Assembly: GCA_022749755.1 (NCBI GenBank)
Contig: CM040443.1
Coordinates: 13,841,744 to 13,905,743, forward strand
Direction: 5' to 3'
Length of the DNA stretch: 64,000 nt
Origin: Azadirachta indica
Lineage: Eukaryota; Streptophyta; Magnoliopsida; Sapindales; Meliaceae
This document shows positions 11,471 to 24,486 of this stretch, piece by piece. Both the position numbers and the translations under genes were made by a program. Under the pieces are notes generated by a model. The model saw only the letters and a program-made list of their open reading frames with translations, was not told where the DNA came from and ran no database searches. The stretch's first letter is position 1, and every line of letters begins with the position of its first letter.

Positions 11471-14400
11471 TTATGCTTTAAAGTGTTATTTTTTATTTTA
11501 CTTCTTGTGTTGATTGTAGCATCTAGTTTTGTAAGAATTAATGGCTGTTTTGGTTGTTTTTGAATATTGTAAAGATGATACTGTGAAATGGTGTTTTAAA
11601 TAATAGAAAATGTGTTTGATAGTAAGTAAAGAACTTTTTAATCTCTGAGGATTGGTTTAATAATTTATTAGTTCTTGTGGTTTTAAAAATACCTTTAAAA
11701 GTTATTATTGATTAAAAAATAACAAATATATCTGATATAATAAAAGTTGTTTAAGAAAAAATAATTAATAAATCTCTAAAATTTAACAAAATACAATATA
11801 TTTATGTAAAATACATTAATTAAATAAATAATAATATTATTTTAATAATATATTATGTATTATAATTTTTTGTAAGAATACAAATTCATAATTATTAGAA
11901 ATTAAATAAAAATAAAGCATAATAAATTAATTTATCGATAAAATATGGATTTATAAATTTATTTGTTTATTTTACAAATTTTTTATAATAAATATTTATG
12001 ATTGTATTATAATTATCATATGTTATAAAATAATAATATGATTTATTCAATTAATATATTTTACATAAATATATTGTATTTTATAAAATTTTAGAGATTT
12101 ACTAATTATTTTTACTTAAACAACTAGTATTATATAGGGATATAGTTTTGTTTTTTTTAATAAATTGAGCCTTTTAGGGTATTTTGAAAGTGTTAGAATA
12201 ATAAGAATATTAGACTAAACTTTTAGGGTTAAACAGACTTTTATCCTTTGTAGAATATAAAATAGTGAGGTTTGATTATATATTATATAGTATTGTTTTT
12301 GAAAATGAGTGAGATAGTTATTTTAAGGATAAAATTGTAACAAATTTAAAATATATTTTTAAATATGGCGAAAAATAAAAAAGTTGTTTTCTGTTCTCTA
12401 GTTAAAAATTAGGAAATAAGTTTTTTTTAATTTTGAAAATAAGTTTTACAAAACATGCAATCAAACAAATTTTTGATTGTTTTTATTTTTGAAAATGAAT
12501 AAAATCTTGAAATAAATTTTACAAACACTTTTAAATGTTACTAAACACACAAATATATCCTTTTGAATTTTTTATAATCTTAGTTAAATAATGAGGTAAT
12601 TAATGTAATATTATGTATTATTCTAAATATCATAATATTATACAAACATATTATTTTTAGATTAAAAAAATAATTTGATGTAAGAAAAAAATTATTGTTT
12701 ATATATATATGTATATTAAAATGCGAATTGGTAAAATAGTGATTTTTTAATAATAAATTTATATAAACTTACTGAAATTTATTTATATTTTAAAAGATAT
12801 AAAGATCTCATGTTTATAAAAGAAAAAACTGTTTATCTATACATATAATTGTTTATAATTTTAAGGAGTAAAATAATTATTTTTTAAAGTTGTATGAAGT
12901 AAAATATAAAAATTTATTTTATAATAGAGATTGAGGCATTGGCCAAATGGTTCAAAATCACATTCCTAAATATTTTCAAGATTTTTTATAAGAAATCAAT
13001 GGTCCAATTACTAAAATAAGGATAAAGAGGATGAAAGAGATTTTACAAAACTTAATTATGGAAGTGCATGATAAAGAGGCTATTCTAGAAAATTTTAAGG
13101 TTGTTTTAGAAGTTTTCAAAACTTTACCATACATAATCACTTATCTTTATGTATAAAAAGAAGAATAGCTTTACGCTACTAAATCTTAATACCATACGGA
13201 AAAATTAGAGTTTCAAAAATTTTTTATTTTATATGAAATTAATTTCCTATTTTTTTTAGAATTGTTATGTTTTATAGTTAAATAAGGATTATAGTTTTTT
13301 TCTTTTATTTGAAATTCCTATTCTTATTTAAGCTAGCATTTCTATTTCTACTTTATTTTGGTTTTCTATTTATTTAGAATAATGATGTTTACATGCTTAT
13401 ATAAAGGTTACAACTATCTAAAACGAGTAATTATCACATCATTAATAATATCGAGATATTTTCAACAAGCGTAGCTTTGCCTTCTTGTGTTCTTCGTAGA
13501 ATACAATATTTTAACTTATCAAAAGAGTAATCAACTTTTGTGGCGTCTTTAAGATTAGAATTTTAAGGATTTATTTCCTTAAGTTTTAATATGATCATTT
13601 ACAACTTGTTTTCTAGTTCATGAAGTGCGCATAATAACTGATTCAAGAGTTTTAAGAATAGGTCGTCTAGTGGGTTTTTAGCATTTTATAAATAAAAGAA
13701 TACAAATAATTTCTATGTAAATTTAAAAATTTTTGTATGATGTGAAGGTCATGCTCCCTTACATATCTTCCCTTGGTTGTTCTTACATTAATTGTTATAA
13801 AAACATAATTTTGTTTTAGGTAAGTTAAAGTAGTTAAATTTTGAACAATTTAGGACATGTTGATGGACACAGATTAGGGATCTTTATATGTTAGGAATAT
13901 TGTCTTTTAAAATAGAAGTATAAAATCTTTTTGTTCCTAAAATTTGATAAAATTATAGATTAGCATATAAATTTAACAAAATTTAACTTTTTTGTCCCTA
14001 ATATTATATTCATCAATTAAATAATGGTCAATCACAAATTTGTTCCCTGAGTATTTCAATGATACAAGAGCTTGAACAATGGAATGATTCAAAGCAAAAA
14101 AAAAAAAATGCACTTAATAACTTATAAAAGACCCTAAATCTAGCCATTACCAATTAAACTACCTTTGTCGTTGATCGACAAATATAGACCATTGGATATT
14201 AGTCGTCTTTAGTTCTAAAGTTAGTTGTCAATAAAAATCAATAAGGAAAGGCTATAAGATGTGTGGATTGAGTGTACCTACGGTTGTCTGGCCATTGCAT
14301 GGCCTTTGCGCTGGCTATAAGATGTATTTGACAGTATTTTGTTAAATGTAGTTTTATAGATGTAAAGATAGTTATTTTAAGAATAAAATTAAAATAAATT

Positions 14401-14640
14401 TAAAACTATGTTGCTGAAGATGGTGTAAAATAAAAAGTTATTTTTCTATTTTTTAGTTAAAATTTAGAAAATAATATTTTTTGTTTTCAAAATTAAGTTC
14501 TTCAAAACATGTAATTGAACAAATTTTTGCTTGTTTTACATTTTTGAAAATGAAAAAAAAAATTTGAAAATAAGTTTTATGAAACATGTTATCACACAAG
14601 TTATTTTTTTTTTTATGTAAAATGAAAAACACTTTTTGGA
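11471..14640. other. AT-rich intergenic DNA, no gene
   Basis: A very AT-rich stretch conserved in unit 2 (34915-37497), with poly-A/T runs and many indels between copies. No coding frame, RNA gene or clear transposon end was recognised. The segment at 12930-13700 (AAGCGTAGC..., short mixed-composition islands) is missing from unit 2, where 36545 joins directly to the equivalent of about 13710. Confidence 0.5.
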
Positions 14641-17600
14641 AACTCCCAAAAAAAAGCTTGCTTGCTGCTAGAGCAGTTTTAAACCACTAAAGTTGAATCA
14701 ACTTATTCGCTTTTATGCTACTAGCGCATTTTAAAAAGAAGACACATATAAGGAATTCAACAAGAAGCAATGGGTCAACTTCTTTCAAATAAACAACATG
14801 TATTCTAACAATGCAATATAATATTATTGACTCTAGTCTAATGTCGTAGCACTTATTTTCCCTATTGGCTTTAGTAGCAGCTAATAGCCTTTCGGACTAG
14901 CTAAAGTGCCAGTTAATGCTTTGATTTAAAATCACCTTCCTTTTTCCTTAGTCTGATGGTAAAACTACTATCTGAAACAATATGTTCTAATGCGAAGGTG
15001 TATGCTAAAGAATTTACTTTAGTTGACTTAGTCTTTTTCAATATGGTTTGGAGGTGACTAACTTTAATGTTAATGGTTGCAACCAGCCTATTTAACCCAA
15101 GGAAGCAAAGCAAACATTGGTTGGTCTTCTTTCCACGTAAACTTCGACTTCTTGAACTTATCTTTTATGAGTGAATGATATTGATCCTCATTCCTCAATA
15201 TGTAGCTACCTTTGAGATGGTTTTTATAGTGGTCTACTACAATAGAGTCTTTTTATTTGAAGCCCTTGGAAAGAAAGGCGTAAATCCTCGATCCTAGATA
15301 GTTTGATCTTTTAAATTAAGATTCCTAATTGGATTAGTTATAAGTTTACCATTTTGTAGAGAAAAGAATGCATGTTCATACAAACATTGAGAAGGTTAGC
15401 TTCACTTTCCTAATTTGATGTTAACACTTAACTGATCGAAGAACCTATCTACTTAACTAACTTCAATCGAGTTTTCGGTAGAATAAGAAGCATTTATTTG
15501 ACTTTTTTATGTTTGTGAACTTTTTGGATCTTTGTGCCAATTCTCTTTATCAATACAACTTGGCGAACTTGAAGTTTAGTTGAAAATGATATTAAGTAAA
15601 ATGAATGCAGGCTTATGTGAAGCACTATAGGAATGTAGACTACTTAATAGCCCTGCTCAATAGTCATTATTTTTTTTTCCGTTTGAAATCCAAGCAAGGT
15701 CTCTCTCTTGATTTTTTTGGTTTTTTTTAGAAGAAGCTTTTCTCAATCAATCTGTCGAGGTAATACTAGAGCTTCAAACTAAACTTAGAAATTATTTTTA
15801 CAATTGCAAGAGGCATAGGGAACCACTTTAATAATATTTATTTCTATGTAATAATTTGACTTAATGAATTTGTCTATTTTGATTGAAGCCGTGTATGATA
15901 ATAATAAATAAAATGAATTGAAGAATATACAAAAGGAAAAAAAAGAGATTAATAAAAAAAATGAGGTGAGTAGGCGAGGGGGACAGAATTAAGTATATGG
16001 AATTGAATGGCTATAAGTTAACTTTTGTGTATGTTTAAGCTGCAGATGAGTCTTAGGACAACCAGTTCCATCTATTTATCTATGTCAGGCATCTTGAACT
16101 TTTCTGGATTCAAAAACTTTGGGAAAGAGATCAATCTCTTCATGTTGAGCCCATAGTCCTTAGACCTCTTCACTTCTCTTTTTGTAAGCTAACTCATTTC
16201 AATCGATCTCTTCCATTTGGAATATATTAGTTAGGAATTGGATGCTTTTTAGTGAAGGGCTTAATTGCTAAAGCAGTTAATCCATTCGATAAGGCAGTTA
16301 GAGATGAAGATGTAGAGTCTGATGCGCTCTTCATCTTAGTGAAAAAGAGGCAGATACTAGGCTCCTTATTGGGTTAGAGCTTCCTTTCTCTTATTCGTTC
16401 ATTTACCCTAAAGTAAAAGAATTGGGATTATGGTTTGGTTTTGATGGCCTTACATCTATCTCTCAACCAATTTAAAGGTAGGTTAATGGACATTAAATAT
16501 ATAACAACTCTTGTGGTTTTAGTGAATCGCCTTCACTCTTAGAGTTTAGTACTTGCCTCTTAATGCCTAATACTCAGTGATGATAGAAAGAGTAAAAGAC
16601 GAAGAGAGAAAAGATAGTTGCTTAATAGTAGAAGTTGCGGCAAAGATAGAGAATCAAGCACTTGACCTCTTTCTTTTCCTTGGTTCATTAAATAGAGTAG
16701 GGTGGATCTAGCTTTATGTCGAAGAGGAAACAAGTTCTCATTTTGATCTACATCAAGGGTTGCTTTAATCAGTTACAGGGGTAGGTCGTAGGTATTCCGA
16801 TTCTTGCTTCTAACTCTAGAAAAGTGAACTTCAATAATAAGCATTTCTTTTCATTACACTACTTATTACGTCAAATATTTCTCTTTTTACATCTGACTCT
16901 CGTATAGTGACGTCGAGATTCTCTTTCTCAAGGTAGCACCGTGACAATTTAATAAATGAGACTTGCACTTAAATAAAAGTAGTAATGGTAATCCCCATAC
17001 TTAGAAGGTCTGACTATGCCTAGTTCTCTCTTCGATCTTGATTTATTTACTCAGGGAAATGCAAGTACTTTATACTATCTACTATGAAGGGAGATATTCA
17101 AATAGAAAAAAAATACATAGCCCTAACGACTCACAACTTTTTGAAAAGAATCCAGCTCAATAAAAGATAACTTTATATGTTGCTCCTTTTGGGAAAAGAG
17201 GTTACATGTCCTTTGGATCCTTCGATAAACTCAACAAGACAAGATAAATGAGAGTATTTCCTTAAAAAATGCTAATTAACTTTCTTTCTTCTCACTCAAG
17301 AACTATCTATATAAAAAAAATAACTCTTTCTTATTGCATTCACACCATTCATTATTCGTACTCTTAAAAAGATCCTAAGTGTTTGAGGCAATGTCATTTA
17401 TCAACTGTGTGCGGACAATCCTAAGATAGAGCAAAGAAACAATAGAGTGAGCAGTAGAACACCAATTACACTACAACCCACTGAACAAACCAACATGTGA
17501 TAGAGGTGTGAGGGATGAGAAAGAGATCGATTAGAGTGGTAAATGTGGAGTTGATATGCTAGTTATAGCCTCGCCCTTTATTGAATGATTAAACTAGCTT

Positions 17601-17880
17601 GCTAAAGAAAAGTGAGTTTTATAGATAAAAAAGATAAAACACATAGTTGGGGTAGTGTGTATGACGTTGGTTACCTTCGTGATCATGTACCCGTTTCCCT
17701 ATACCTATGATCTAATGATTATGAGAATACTGCATTGTTGGTCGTTGGCAAAAGCACGAAAAGATGGAAGAAAGGTCCAATTAATTGTTTGCTTTCAATT
17801 CGGGAAAGACCTCTATATAAATGGCTTTAACCCCAACTTAATTATGACATTCTGACTCTTGGAAAGGTGAATAATTCAAC
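14640..17880. other. 3.2 kb stretch of different base composition, unit 1
   Basis: This stretch is visibly richer in G+C and less rich in A/T runs than its surroundings, with balanced purine and pyrimidine tracts (AAGAAGCAT, CTTTCTTTCTT, GAAAGAAAGG). It is conserved in unit 2 at 37497-40400. No intact gene was recognised, and short open frames are not shared between copies. The texture resembles decayed organelle (mitochondrial) DNA or an old inactive element; I cannot tell which. Its sharp start and end suggest a single inserted piece that predates the duplication. Confidence 0.4.
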
Positions 17881-18650
17881 CATTTATTTTTCTTTCATCT
17901 TTTCTCTTATCTTACTAAACTAATTTTTGGAAATGGCATATACATAATTTTAGAAAACAGGTTTGGTTGACATGTTTTCAGGAATAATTTTGGATACAAT
18001 CCTAAAATCTAGTTCAAGACCCGAGAAACAATGTTATTTCCCACAATTTGTTTTGAAAAAAATTTTATATTATATACCAAACATACTTCTAGTACAACTT
18101 AACCTAAATTATGAACTCAGAAACTAATATGTAATGTAAACCAAAAAATCAACATGCAAGCAATTTATTCGCATTATAATCACGTTTTCATATAATATTA
18201 TCCATCAATTTTACATTTACCCACTTAAAATAAAAAAAAAAACCAAAATAACATTCAAAACCCAAACCTATATTCAAAAATTGAAACAAAAATTCAATCA
18301 CATGTTCAAATCATGTTTCTTTTCATACAATCATCCTCATAATATATCAAGAATACGTTATATGCTAAAAAGAATTAAACACAAGAATGAGTTTTACTTG
18401 TTTCAGCTTGAACCGTACCTCCAACCCACTCGAATGACTTGAAATTCTGAGCTAAACACCTCAAAAACCACCGTTGCAACCTTTAAATCCTTGAACGTTG
18501 CAACTATCACTATCGTCGATGGAAGTTTTCACGGCAAAACTTGCATTGATGAGAGAAAATGAGAGTTCTTTTAGTTCTTGATAAAATGGATGAAGGAAGT
18601 ATCAAACGAATTATAAGGATTTCTTTCTTATTTTTAGTAAAATTACTAAA
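17880..18650. other. Non-coding conserved segment, no gene recognised
   Basis: Conserved with 40400-41158. On the minus strand, 18400-18560 has the look of an expressed leader followed by a short coding-like stretch, but it is not open in both copies. It may be repeat-derived. Confidence 0.35.
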
Positions 18651-19098
18651 TTACCCTCTAAATTGTAGCAGTAAACTAATGGACACTTAATATTAGGAAA
18701 TATTTGTCTGTTTTGTCAAATATTAATAATATAATACATATCATCCACATATTATTTGGAATTTATTTTAGTTGGATGTATTATAAATTAATATAATGAT
18801 AATAAATTTTTTAAAATATTCATAATAATTTAGTGACTAATTGTCTAAAATATTTGAATAAATAATTATCAAAAAATAAATCATAAGGGTGTATTAGTCA
18901 TAATCTATTAATAATTGGATCAAAATAGTTAATTCATATGTCTTCTAAAATATAAGGGTAAAATATTCATTGCTCATGACTACATAGTAATTCAAAAGGA
19001 TATTTGTCTATTTGGTCAAACATAAAAAGGGTATTTGTATTTTCTCAAATATTAGACAGTATCTGTTTATTATCCCTAACATCAGGGGGTATTTGTTA

Positions 19099-19110
<12 letters not shown>
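18650..19110. mobile_element. Truncated copy of a long-TIR MITE family, unit 1
   Basis: The right end GGGGGTATTTGTTAATTTTTT and the interior (ATTATTTGGAATTTATTTTA, AATTTAGTGACTAATTGTC, ATAAGGGTAAAATATTCAT) match the right half of the element at 20470-21580. The left arm is largely missing. Unit 2 counterpart: 41158-41665. Confidence 0.6.
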
Positions 19111-19129
<19 letters not shown>

Positions 19130-19427
19130 CCTTTGAAGTTTGTCAAAACTACTATCCATATAATTAATGATACAAAGCACTTTTTTTTATCACTATATCA
19201 ATGAAATTGCACAAAAAGCCTTTGTAACATGCAAAAACCAATTGACAAATTCCACAACCAAGACTTACAATCTACTTACATGTCAAATAAATAACTTTTC
19301 TTTTCTTTTATTTTCTCTATTTTTGAAAAGTTTTCTCTTTTTCTACTCTTTGTATTTTCCCTATTCACAAAATATAAGTTATAGTTAGGGGATAACAAAA
19401 TTACAAATATTCTGAATTTTAAAACTG

Positions 19428-19655
19428 TTTTTATTAAATATATTGTCTTAAACTGTTATTGACAAAACTCTAAACATGCTTTTAAAGTTATTTGAATAAT
19501 TTTATTAAATATTTTGCATTTTAAATGCGTTTTATTACTTATAGGTTTTTAGACATGCTTAAGAGTTTTATGAATAATTTTAAAGTTTAAAATTATCTTT
19601 AAAATTATTCAATAACTCTAAAAGCATATTTATGACACCATATTTAATAACATAA
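19428..19655. mobile_element. Fold-back MITE with a strong hairpin, unit 1
   Basis: The ends are inverted repeats (TTTTTATTAAATATATTGTC against the reverse complement of GACACCATATTTAATAACAT). The centre forms a hairpin: GAATAATTTTAAAG, an 11-base spacer, then CTTTAAAATTATTC, with arms extending outward through AGAGTT/AACTCT and ATGCTT/AAGCAT. The same structure is at 42008-42222 in unit 2. No coding capacity. Confidence 0.6.
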
Positions 19656-20469
19656 AGATTTTATCTATATTTATAGATATATAGTTTAAAAAATTTTGAA
19701 AAGACCAAAAGAAAGTTGATTTATATATATATATACTTTTATTTGATAAGACAATTTGAATTAATCTAATAGGATTTATTAATATTTAGATTCTACATCC
19801 TAAAAATCTATTCCGAAGAAATTTAATTTTTAGAGAAGAAAAACAAAGACATAAGTATTTTGCTAATAAAAATAAAAATCTTCAGTGCTAATCAATCAAG
19901 CTTACAGTTCATCCACATGTCAAACTAATCGCAGTTGAATGCTACAAAAATGCATCAATATCAATGCTAGCTTTAAAGGGAATACCTTTCTCTTAGTTGT
20001 TTTGTTACACTTACAGGGTGCTATGTATTAATTTGGAATCAATTTATCTAATTGTAATTTTGAAAAGAATAAGGGGAGGTATCTGTTAATTTCTTATAAT
20101 TTTATTTCTTAATAATATCTTTATTTTATTAATTTATTTAGTAACATATGAATTTTAAACCGTTTTGCCTTTTTTTTTTTTTTTGGCCGTCGCTCTTTAT
20201 CTCCTCTCTTTCGCTTGTGGCAGTCTATCTTTATTTTTTCAATTCTTATATTCCTTCAATTAATCAAAAAAATCTAATTATCGTAAGTATTTTTTTTCTT
20301 ATTTATATATGAATAATTTTTATATTTTTATTAATTATTTATACACCAATAATTTTATTAACTTTAAAATTAAAGTATATGTGAAGGGTAGAGATTTTAT
20401 ATAATAAAATATAATAAATATTTTATATTTATTTATTAAAATCATTTATATCTTTTAAAGTTTTTTTTT

Positions 20470-21580
20470 AAAGAAAATTGATAAATACTTCTTAGGACGT
20501 TGGAAAATGGTAGATACCTCCTCTGGTGCTTTGAAAATGGTATATACCTCCCTCAACTATTAACAAATGGTAAATATTTCCTGAAATTACTATACATTTA
20601 TATAAAATAACTATTTTACCCTTATTTATTTAGAAGGTATGTTAATTGATAATTTTAACCTATTTGTTAATACATAATAACTAATATATCTTTATGATTT
20701 ATTTTTTAATTATGTATTCAATATTTTTTATAATTAGTCTCTAAAAAATTATTAATATTTTAAATAATTTCATTATCATTACATTAATTTATAACGCAAT
20801 AATCTAAAATAAATTCCAAATAATATTTGAATTATATGAATTTTATTATTTATATTTTTAGAATATTTTTGATAAATAAATATGTCGCATTGAATATTTA
20901 GAATTTATATATCAAAAATATTATAAATAACATATTCATGAAATGCAAATATTAGTGTGGATTTATTTTAATTTTTTGTATAATTTATAATTTTGAGAAT
21001 ATTTATATAATTTATACATAATTGTATTAATTTATAAATAAAATAACCTAAATAATTTATGTAATTTTTAATTAAATATACTTAATTTATAACACAATCA
21101 ATTAAAATGAAACCCAAATAATATTTGTATTATATGAATTATATTATTTATAAATTTGAGAATATTTATATAATTTATACATAACTCTATTTATTTATAA
21201 ATAAAATAATTTATATAATTTATATAATCTAATATGAAATATTCTCAAAGAATATTGAATGTTATTAATATAATAACAATAAAATTATTTAAAATATTAA
21301 TAATAATTTAGAGTCTAATTGTAAATGTCTTGGATACAAATTATTAAAAAATAAATCTTAAAAGCATATTGGTTATATGCATTAATAACTTGGTTAAAAT
21401 GGTTAATTAATATCTTTGTAAAATATAAGGACAAAATAATCATTTTATTTAAATGCATAGTACTTCAGAGAATATTTGCTGTTTACTAATAATTGAATGG
21501 GGGTATCTACTTTTTTCAAAATATTAGGGGGTATATATTGTTTTCTAATACCCCACGAGTATCTATTAATTTTCCTTTTA
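20470..21580. mobile_element. 1.1 kb MITE with TIRs of about 240 bp, unit 1
   Basis: The left arm (AAGAAAATTGATAAATACT, GGTAGATACCTCC, CTCAACTATTAACAAATGG, TTTACCCTTAT) is the imperfect reverse complement of the right arm (AATTGAATGGGGGTATCTAC, TATTAATTTTCCTT). The two arms together make up nearly half the element. The interior is AT-rich with no reading frame. A second copy sits at 43104-44214 in unit 2, so the insertion predates the duplication. Confidence 0.75.
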
Positions 21581-21594
21581 GGAGAATAACATGT

Positions 21595-22303
21595 GGACTC
21601 CCACTTTATTATATGAATAACACTTATACCTTCACTTTAAAAATAATTGTCAACCACATATTTTCTGTTATTTTTTTCCATTACAGTTAGCAATCTAAAG
21701 GATATAATAGTTCCAACAAATAATAAATAAACAATAAATATGTTAAATAAATATAATAATTAAATAAATATAAATATATATTATATTTAATAAAAATATA
21801 CAATAAAAGATAAAAAACCCTAATCTCCCATCTTTTTTTCCCCTTTTTCTCCTCCTCTTTGCCGCTACTTCTTCTTCTTTCTTTCTTTCTTTTTTCTTCT
21901 TGTTTCCATCTTCTTTAGTGACAAAATCCTTTATTCCCTTCTTTTTATTTCTAGCATCTTTAATCACAAAAATACTGAAACTCTAAATGTAAAAACCAAA
22001 GCCAATATTCACTTCTCATGTTACATGCCGTCCAAAGCTTCTCCTGTCGCCACAAGCCTGCCAACTGGACCTAACCCTCTTTACCCAATGAAATTCCCTA
22101 CTAGCCCTTAAGCTCTTAGCCTCTCAACCTCCCATGGCTGTTGGTTTTCTTTATATGAGTTTTCATTTTGTATACAGTTGTTTTGCTTGTTTTAGAAATT
22201 GAATGCTTTTTATATTTACGCCATGATATTTTTCTTGCTCCTTTTTCCTATAATTAGTATTAGTTTGTATAAACTAGAGAAATTTCTATATCAATAATCT
22301 ATT
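21595..22303. mobile_element. Left arm of a larger inverted-repeat element, unit 1
   Basis: GAATAACACTTATACCTTCAC plus TTTAAAAATAATTGTCAA match the left end at 44240 in unit 2. There, an inverted partner lies at about 49260-49418. Downstream is a purine/pyrimidine-biased stretch (21820-22200) with AAACCCTAATCTCCCATC and CCCATGGCTGTTGG, which looks like the leader of a plant gene and may be captured host sequence. In unit 1 the right arm is absent because the duplication junction comes first. Confidence 0.4.
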
Positions 22304-23183
22304 GGGAAATAACCAAAAATACTCCTCTTTTAAAGAAAAATATTAAAAAATGCCCTCCTCCTAAAATTCTATTCGAACATACCCTATTTCCCTCATTCGG
22401 ACCAAAAATACCCTTCTTAGCAAAAAATTACCCACACTTGCAATACCTACATTCATCACGCTCGAGCAACATCTAGTTTCAATTCAAATTCACATTCGAG
22501 CACCATCAATAGTCAAGGTTGATCGTCAATCGAGCTCGTGGAAGGCAATTAGAAGAGCGGCTTAGGTTTTTTCATCATAAAACTTTGATTTCGGACTAAA
22601 AATTATGAAAATTTAATTTTCAGCATGATCAGGTGTTAGAATGTGTGAATATATGTGCAATAGATAATGCTTGGTAAGCTAATTTTGTGTGAATTTGGTG
22701 GTGGATTTTGCGTTGGTTAGATGTGATCAACAACTGAGTGGTACCTACGAGTACGTTGTTACTCGAAGGTATTCTTATGTTTGAAGCCCATTTGCGCTTC
22801 GTGCTCGAACATGTACCTACAAGCATGAAGCGAAAATGGGCTTCGAATATAAGAACATCTTCAAGCAACAACGTGCTCGAAGGTCTTGGTTTCGAGCATG
22901 AAGCTTCAGTTTCAAGGGGTTTAAGAGGCTTTATGCTCGAACCTCAACTTCCAAGCATTGTCAAGTAAGAAGGATTTTTAGAGTTTTGAGTAAGAGGCAT
23001 TTTAAACTTTTGAGCATGAACCTTCACCCAGTTTCGAGTACATGTGCACAATTTTGTTTTTGTGCATTATGGTATTTATTTATGTATATTTAATTAAATT
23101 TTGTATGTAATAAGTTATAAATTTAATTAAGGGTTACCAATGTTAAATAGATATTACTTTGAAATTGCAAGCAACATGGTAAC
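22304..23183. mobile_element. MULE left arm, cut off at the duplication junction
   Basis: Starts GGGAAATAACCAAAAATACT, identical in kind to the left terminus of the complete element at 44993-48501. The sub-terminal zone 22440-23040 is full of short repeats with TCGAGCA (TTCGAGCATGAAGC and variants in both orientations). Similarity to unit 2 continues to CAACATGGTAAC at 23183 and then stops abruptly, so only 880 bp of the element remain. Confidence 0.8.
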
Positions 23184-23406
23184 AGTAACAACGATATGGG
23201 TAGAGTTCTGTAATGGAAGATAGAAAATCTCACCAATTATATAAAGTGTGACATTGTCCTACTCTACATGTGTCTTCATTAATATATAAATATATTAATA
23301 TGTAATTAAAACCTCTAAAAATTTATTTATATAAATATTTATCTTCATTAATATGTTTTTATCTCCAATGAAATACGTAATTAAGGAATCCATTATTTTT
23401 TATTGC
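23184..23406. other. Sequence just after the duplication junction
   Basis: Unique in the window. If the duplication is a simple tandem one, this DNA corresponds to what lies upstream of the unit 1 TNL gene outside the window. No gene seen. Confidence 0.5.
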
Positions 23407-24486
23407 AAAAATGACAATTGAAACTATGTTTTTGAAAGCAAATGTCAAGCAGCCATCTAAGACAAAAATATTTATCAATAAAACCTCTTCCGTTTAGTCA
23501 TAGATTTTGATTGACTTAACCGATAAATTGCTATAAATACTATGTTGACTTATGTTAACGAATAAATTTATATAAATATCTTTAATTTTCAACTTGTTTA
23601 AAATTAATTATAAAATATAACATTATATATATATACACAACATATCAAATATAAAAAAAATAATTAATATATTTTGAAAAGGAAAAAATTACAATTAAAA
23701 TTAGATTTAAATTAACAAATTGATACTATCAACATTTAGGATTTTTAAAAAAAATAAATTATAAAATATAAAGTGATAAATGTGCATTAAAATTATCAAA
23801 TTTTCTCAAATTATTACTGTCAGTTTCTGTTTCTACAATTTCTTCATAACCATTTTAATTTCAAATTATCAACATAACTCAATTCCTTTTTTCCATCAAA
23901 ATCACCAAATTTACAATTCTTAACATCAAACACCACCAATGACCAAATTTTCACAAACAGAAGAAATCAAAGAAGAAGAAGAAATCAAACACCACCAACC
24001 AAATTTTCACCAATATATTAAAAAAATGAAGAAGAAATCAAACACCAGCAATTACCAAAATTTCACCCATTTATTAAAAAAATGAAAAAAAAAAAGAAGA
24101 AATCAAAGAAGAAGATGAATCATCTGGAAAGAGAGAAAAAAAATTGAAGAAGAAGAAGAAAAATATGGAAAGAGAAAGAAAAAAAGAAAGAAGAAGAAGA
24201 ATCATCTGCGAAAAGAAAAAGGAGAAAAAAGAAGTTATTTTTTTAATTAAATATAATTTACTTTTTATATTTATTTTTAAATTATAATGACCATTTTATC
24301 TTCCAATAAAATAATAATAATAGTTTTTAATTTTTAGTTTTAAGCTATAATAACTATAATACTCCCTTTTTTTTTTATCATAATAGTGATATAAAATTTT
24401 AATAAAAGGAGTTTTATTAAAAAATATTTTTATTTTTTGTGATTATTTAATATTTATTAAAAAAAAAGAGTTCAACTATCATTTTT
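23407..24486. mobile_element. 1.1 kb inverted-repeat element with tandem purine-rich interior
   Basis: The left end AAAAATGACAATTGAAACT is the imperfect reverse complement of the right end (GAGTTCAACTATCATTTTT), with a second matching block AAAATATTT...AATAAAACTCC. Relatives of the left end are seen at 6590, 8055 and 32405 (GAATGATAGTTGGACCC). The interior (23930-24240) has about three imperfect 55-70 bp tandem repeats built on CAAACACCA...CCAAATTTTCACC plus GAAGAAGAA runs. No transposase. Confidence 0.5.

Larger units (their letters stand above)
1..23183 (+). repeat. Tandem segmental duplication, unit 1
   Basis: This is the left copy of a large direct duplication. It matches about 28033-45812 in the same order and orientation: TNL exons 2-5, nicotinamidase pseudogene, a 3 kb stretch of different composition, MITEs, and a MULE left arm. 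Equivalent points are 235/28244, 3625/31615, 10813/34283 and 22304/44993. The shift between copies changes along the unit because of indels. The largest is about 5 kb between 3780 and 9521, where unit 1 has extra sequence. The match stops at 23183, inside a MULE, which marks the likely duplication junction. The unit starts upstream of the window. The duplication is read directly from the sequence; its mechanism is inferred. Confidence 0.93.

Noticed and set aside
11097..11513. Short plus-strand frames over the unit 1 nicotinamidase copy that look like proteins in part
   Set aside because: They are frameshifted pieces of the pseudogene, not separate genes.
21743..21967. Lys/Glu-rich minus-strand frame (also 44372-44654)
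   Set aside because: It arises from a CTT/TTC-rich tract read backwards; there is no domain and its length is not conserved.
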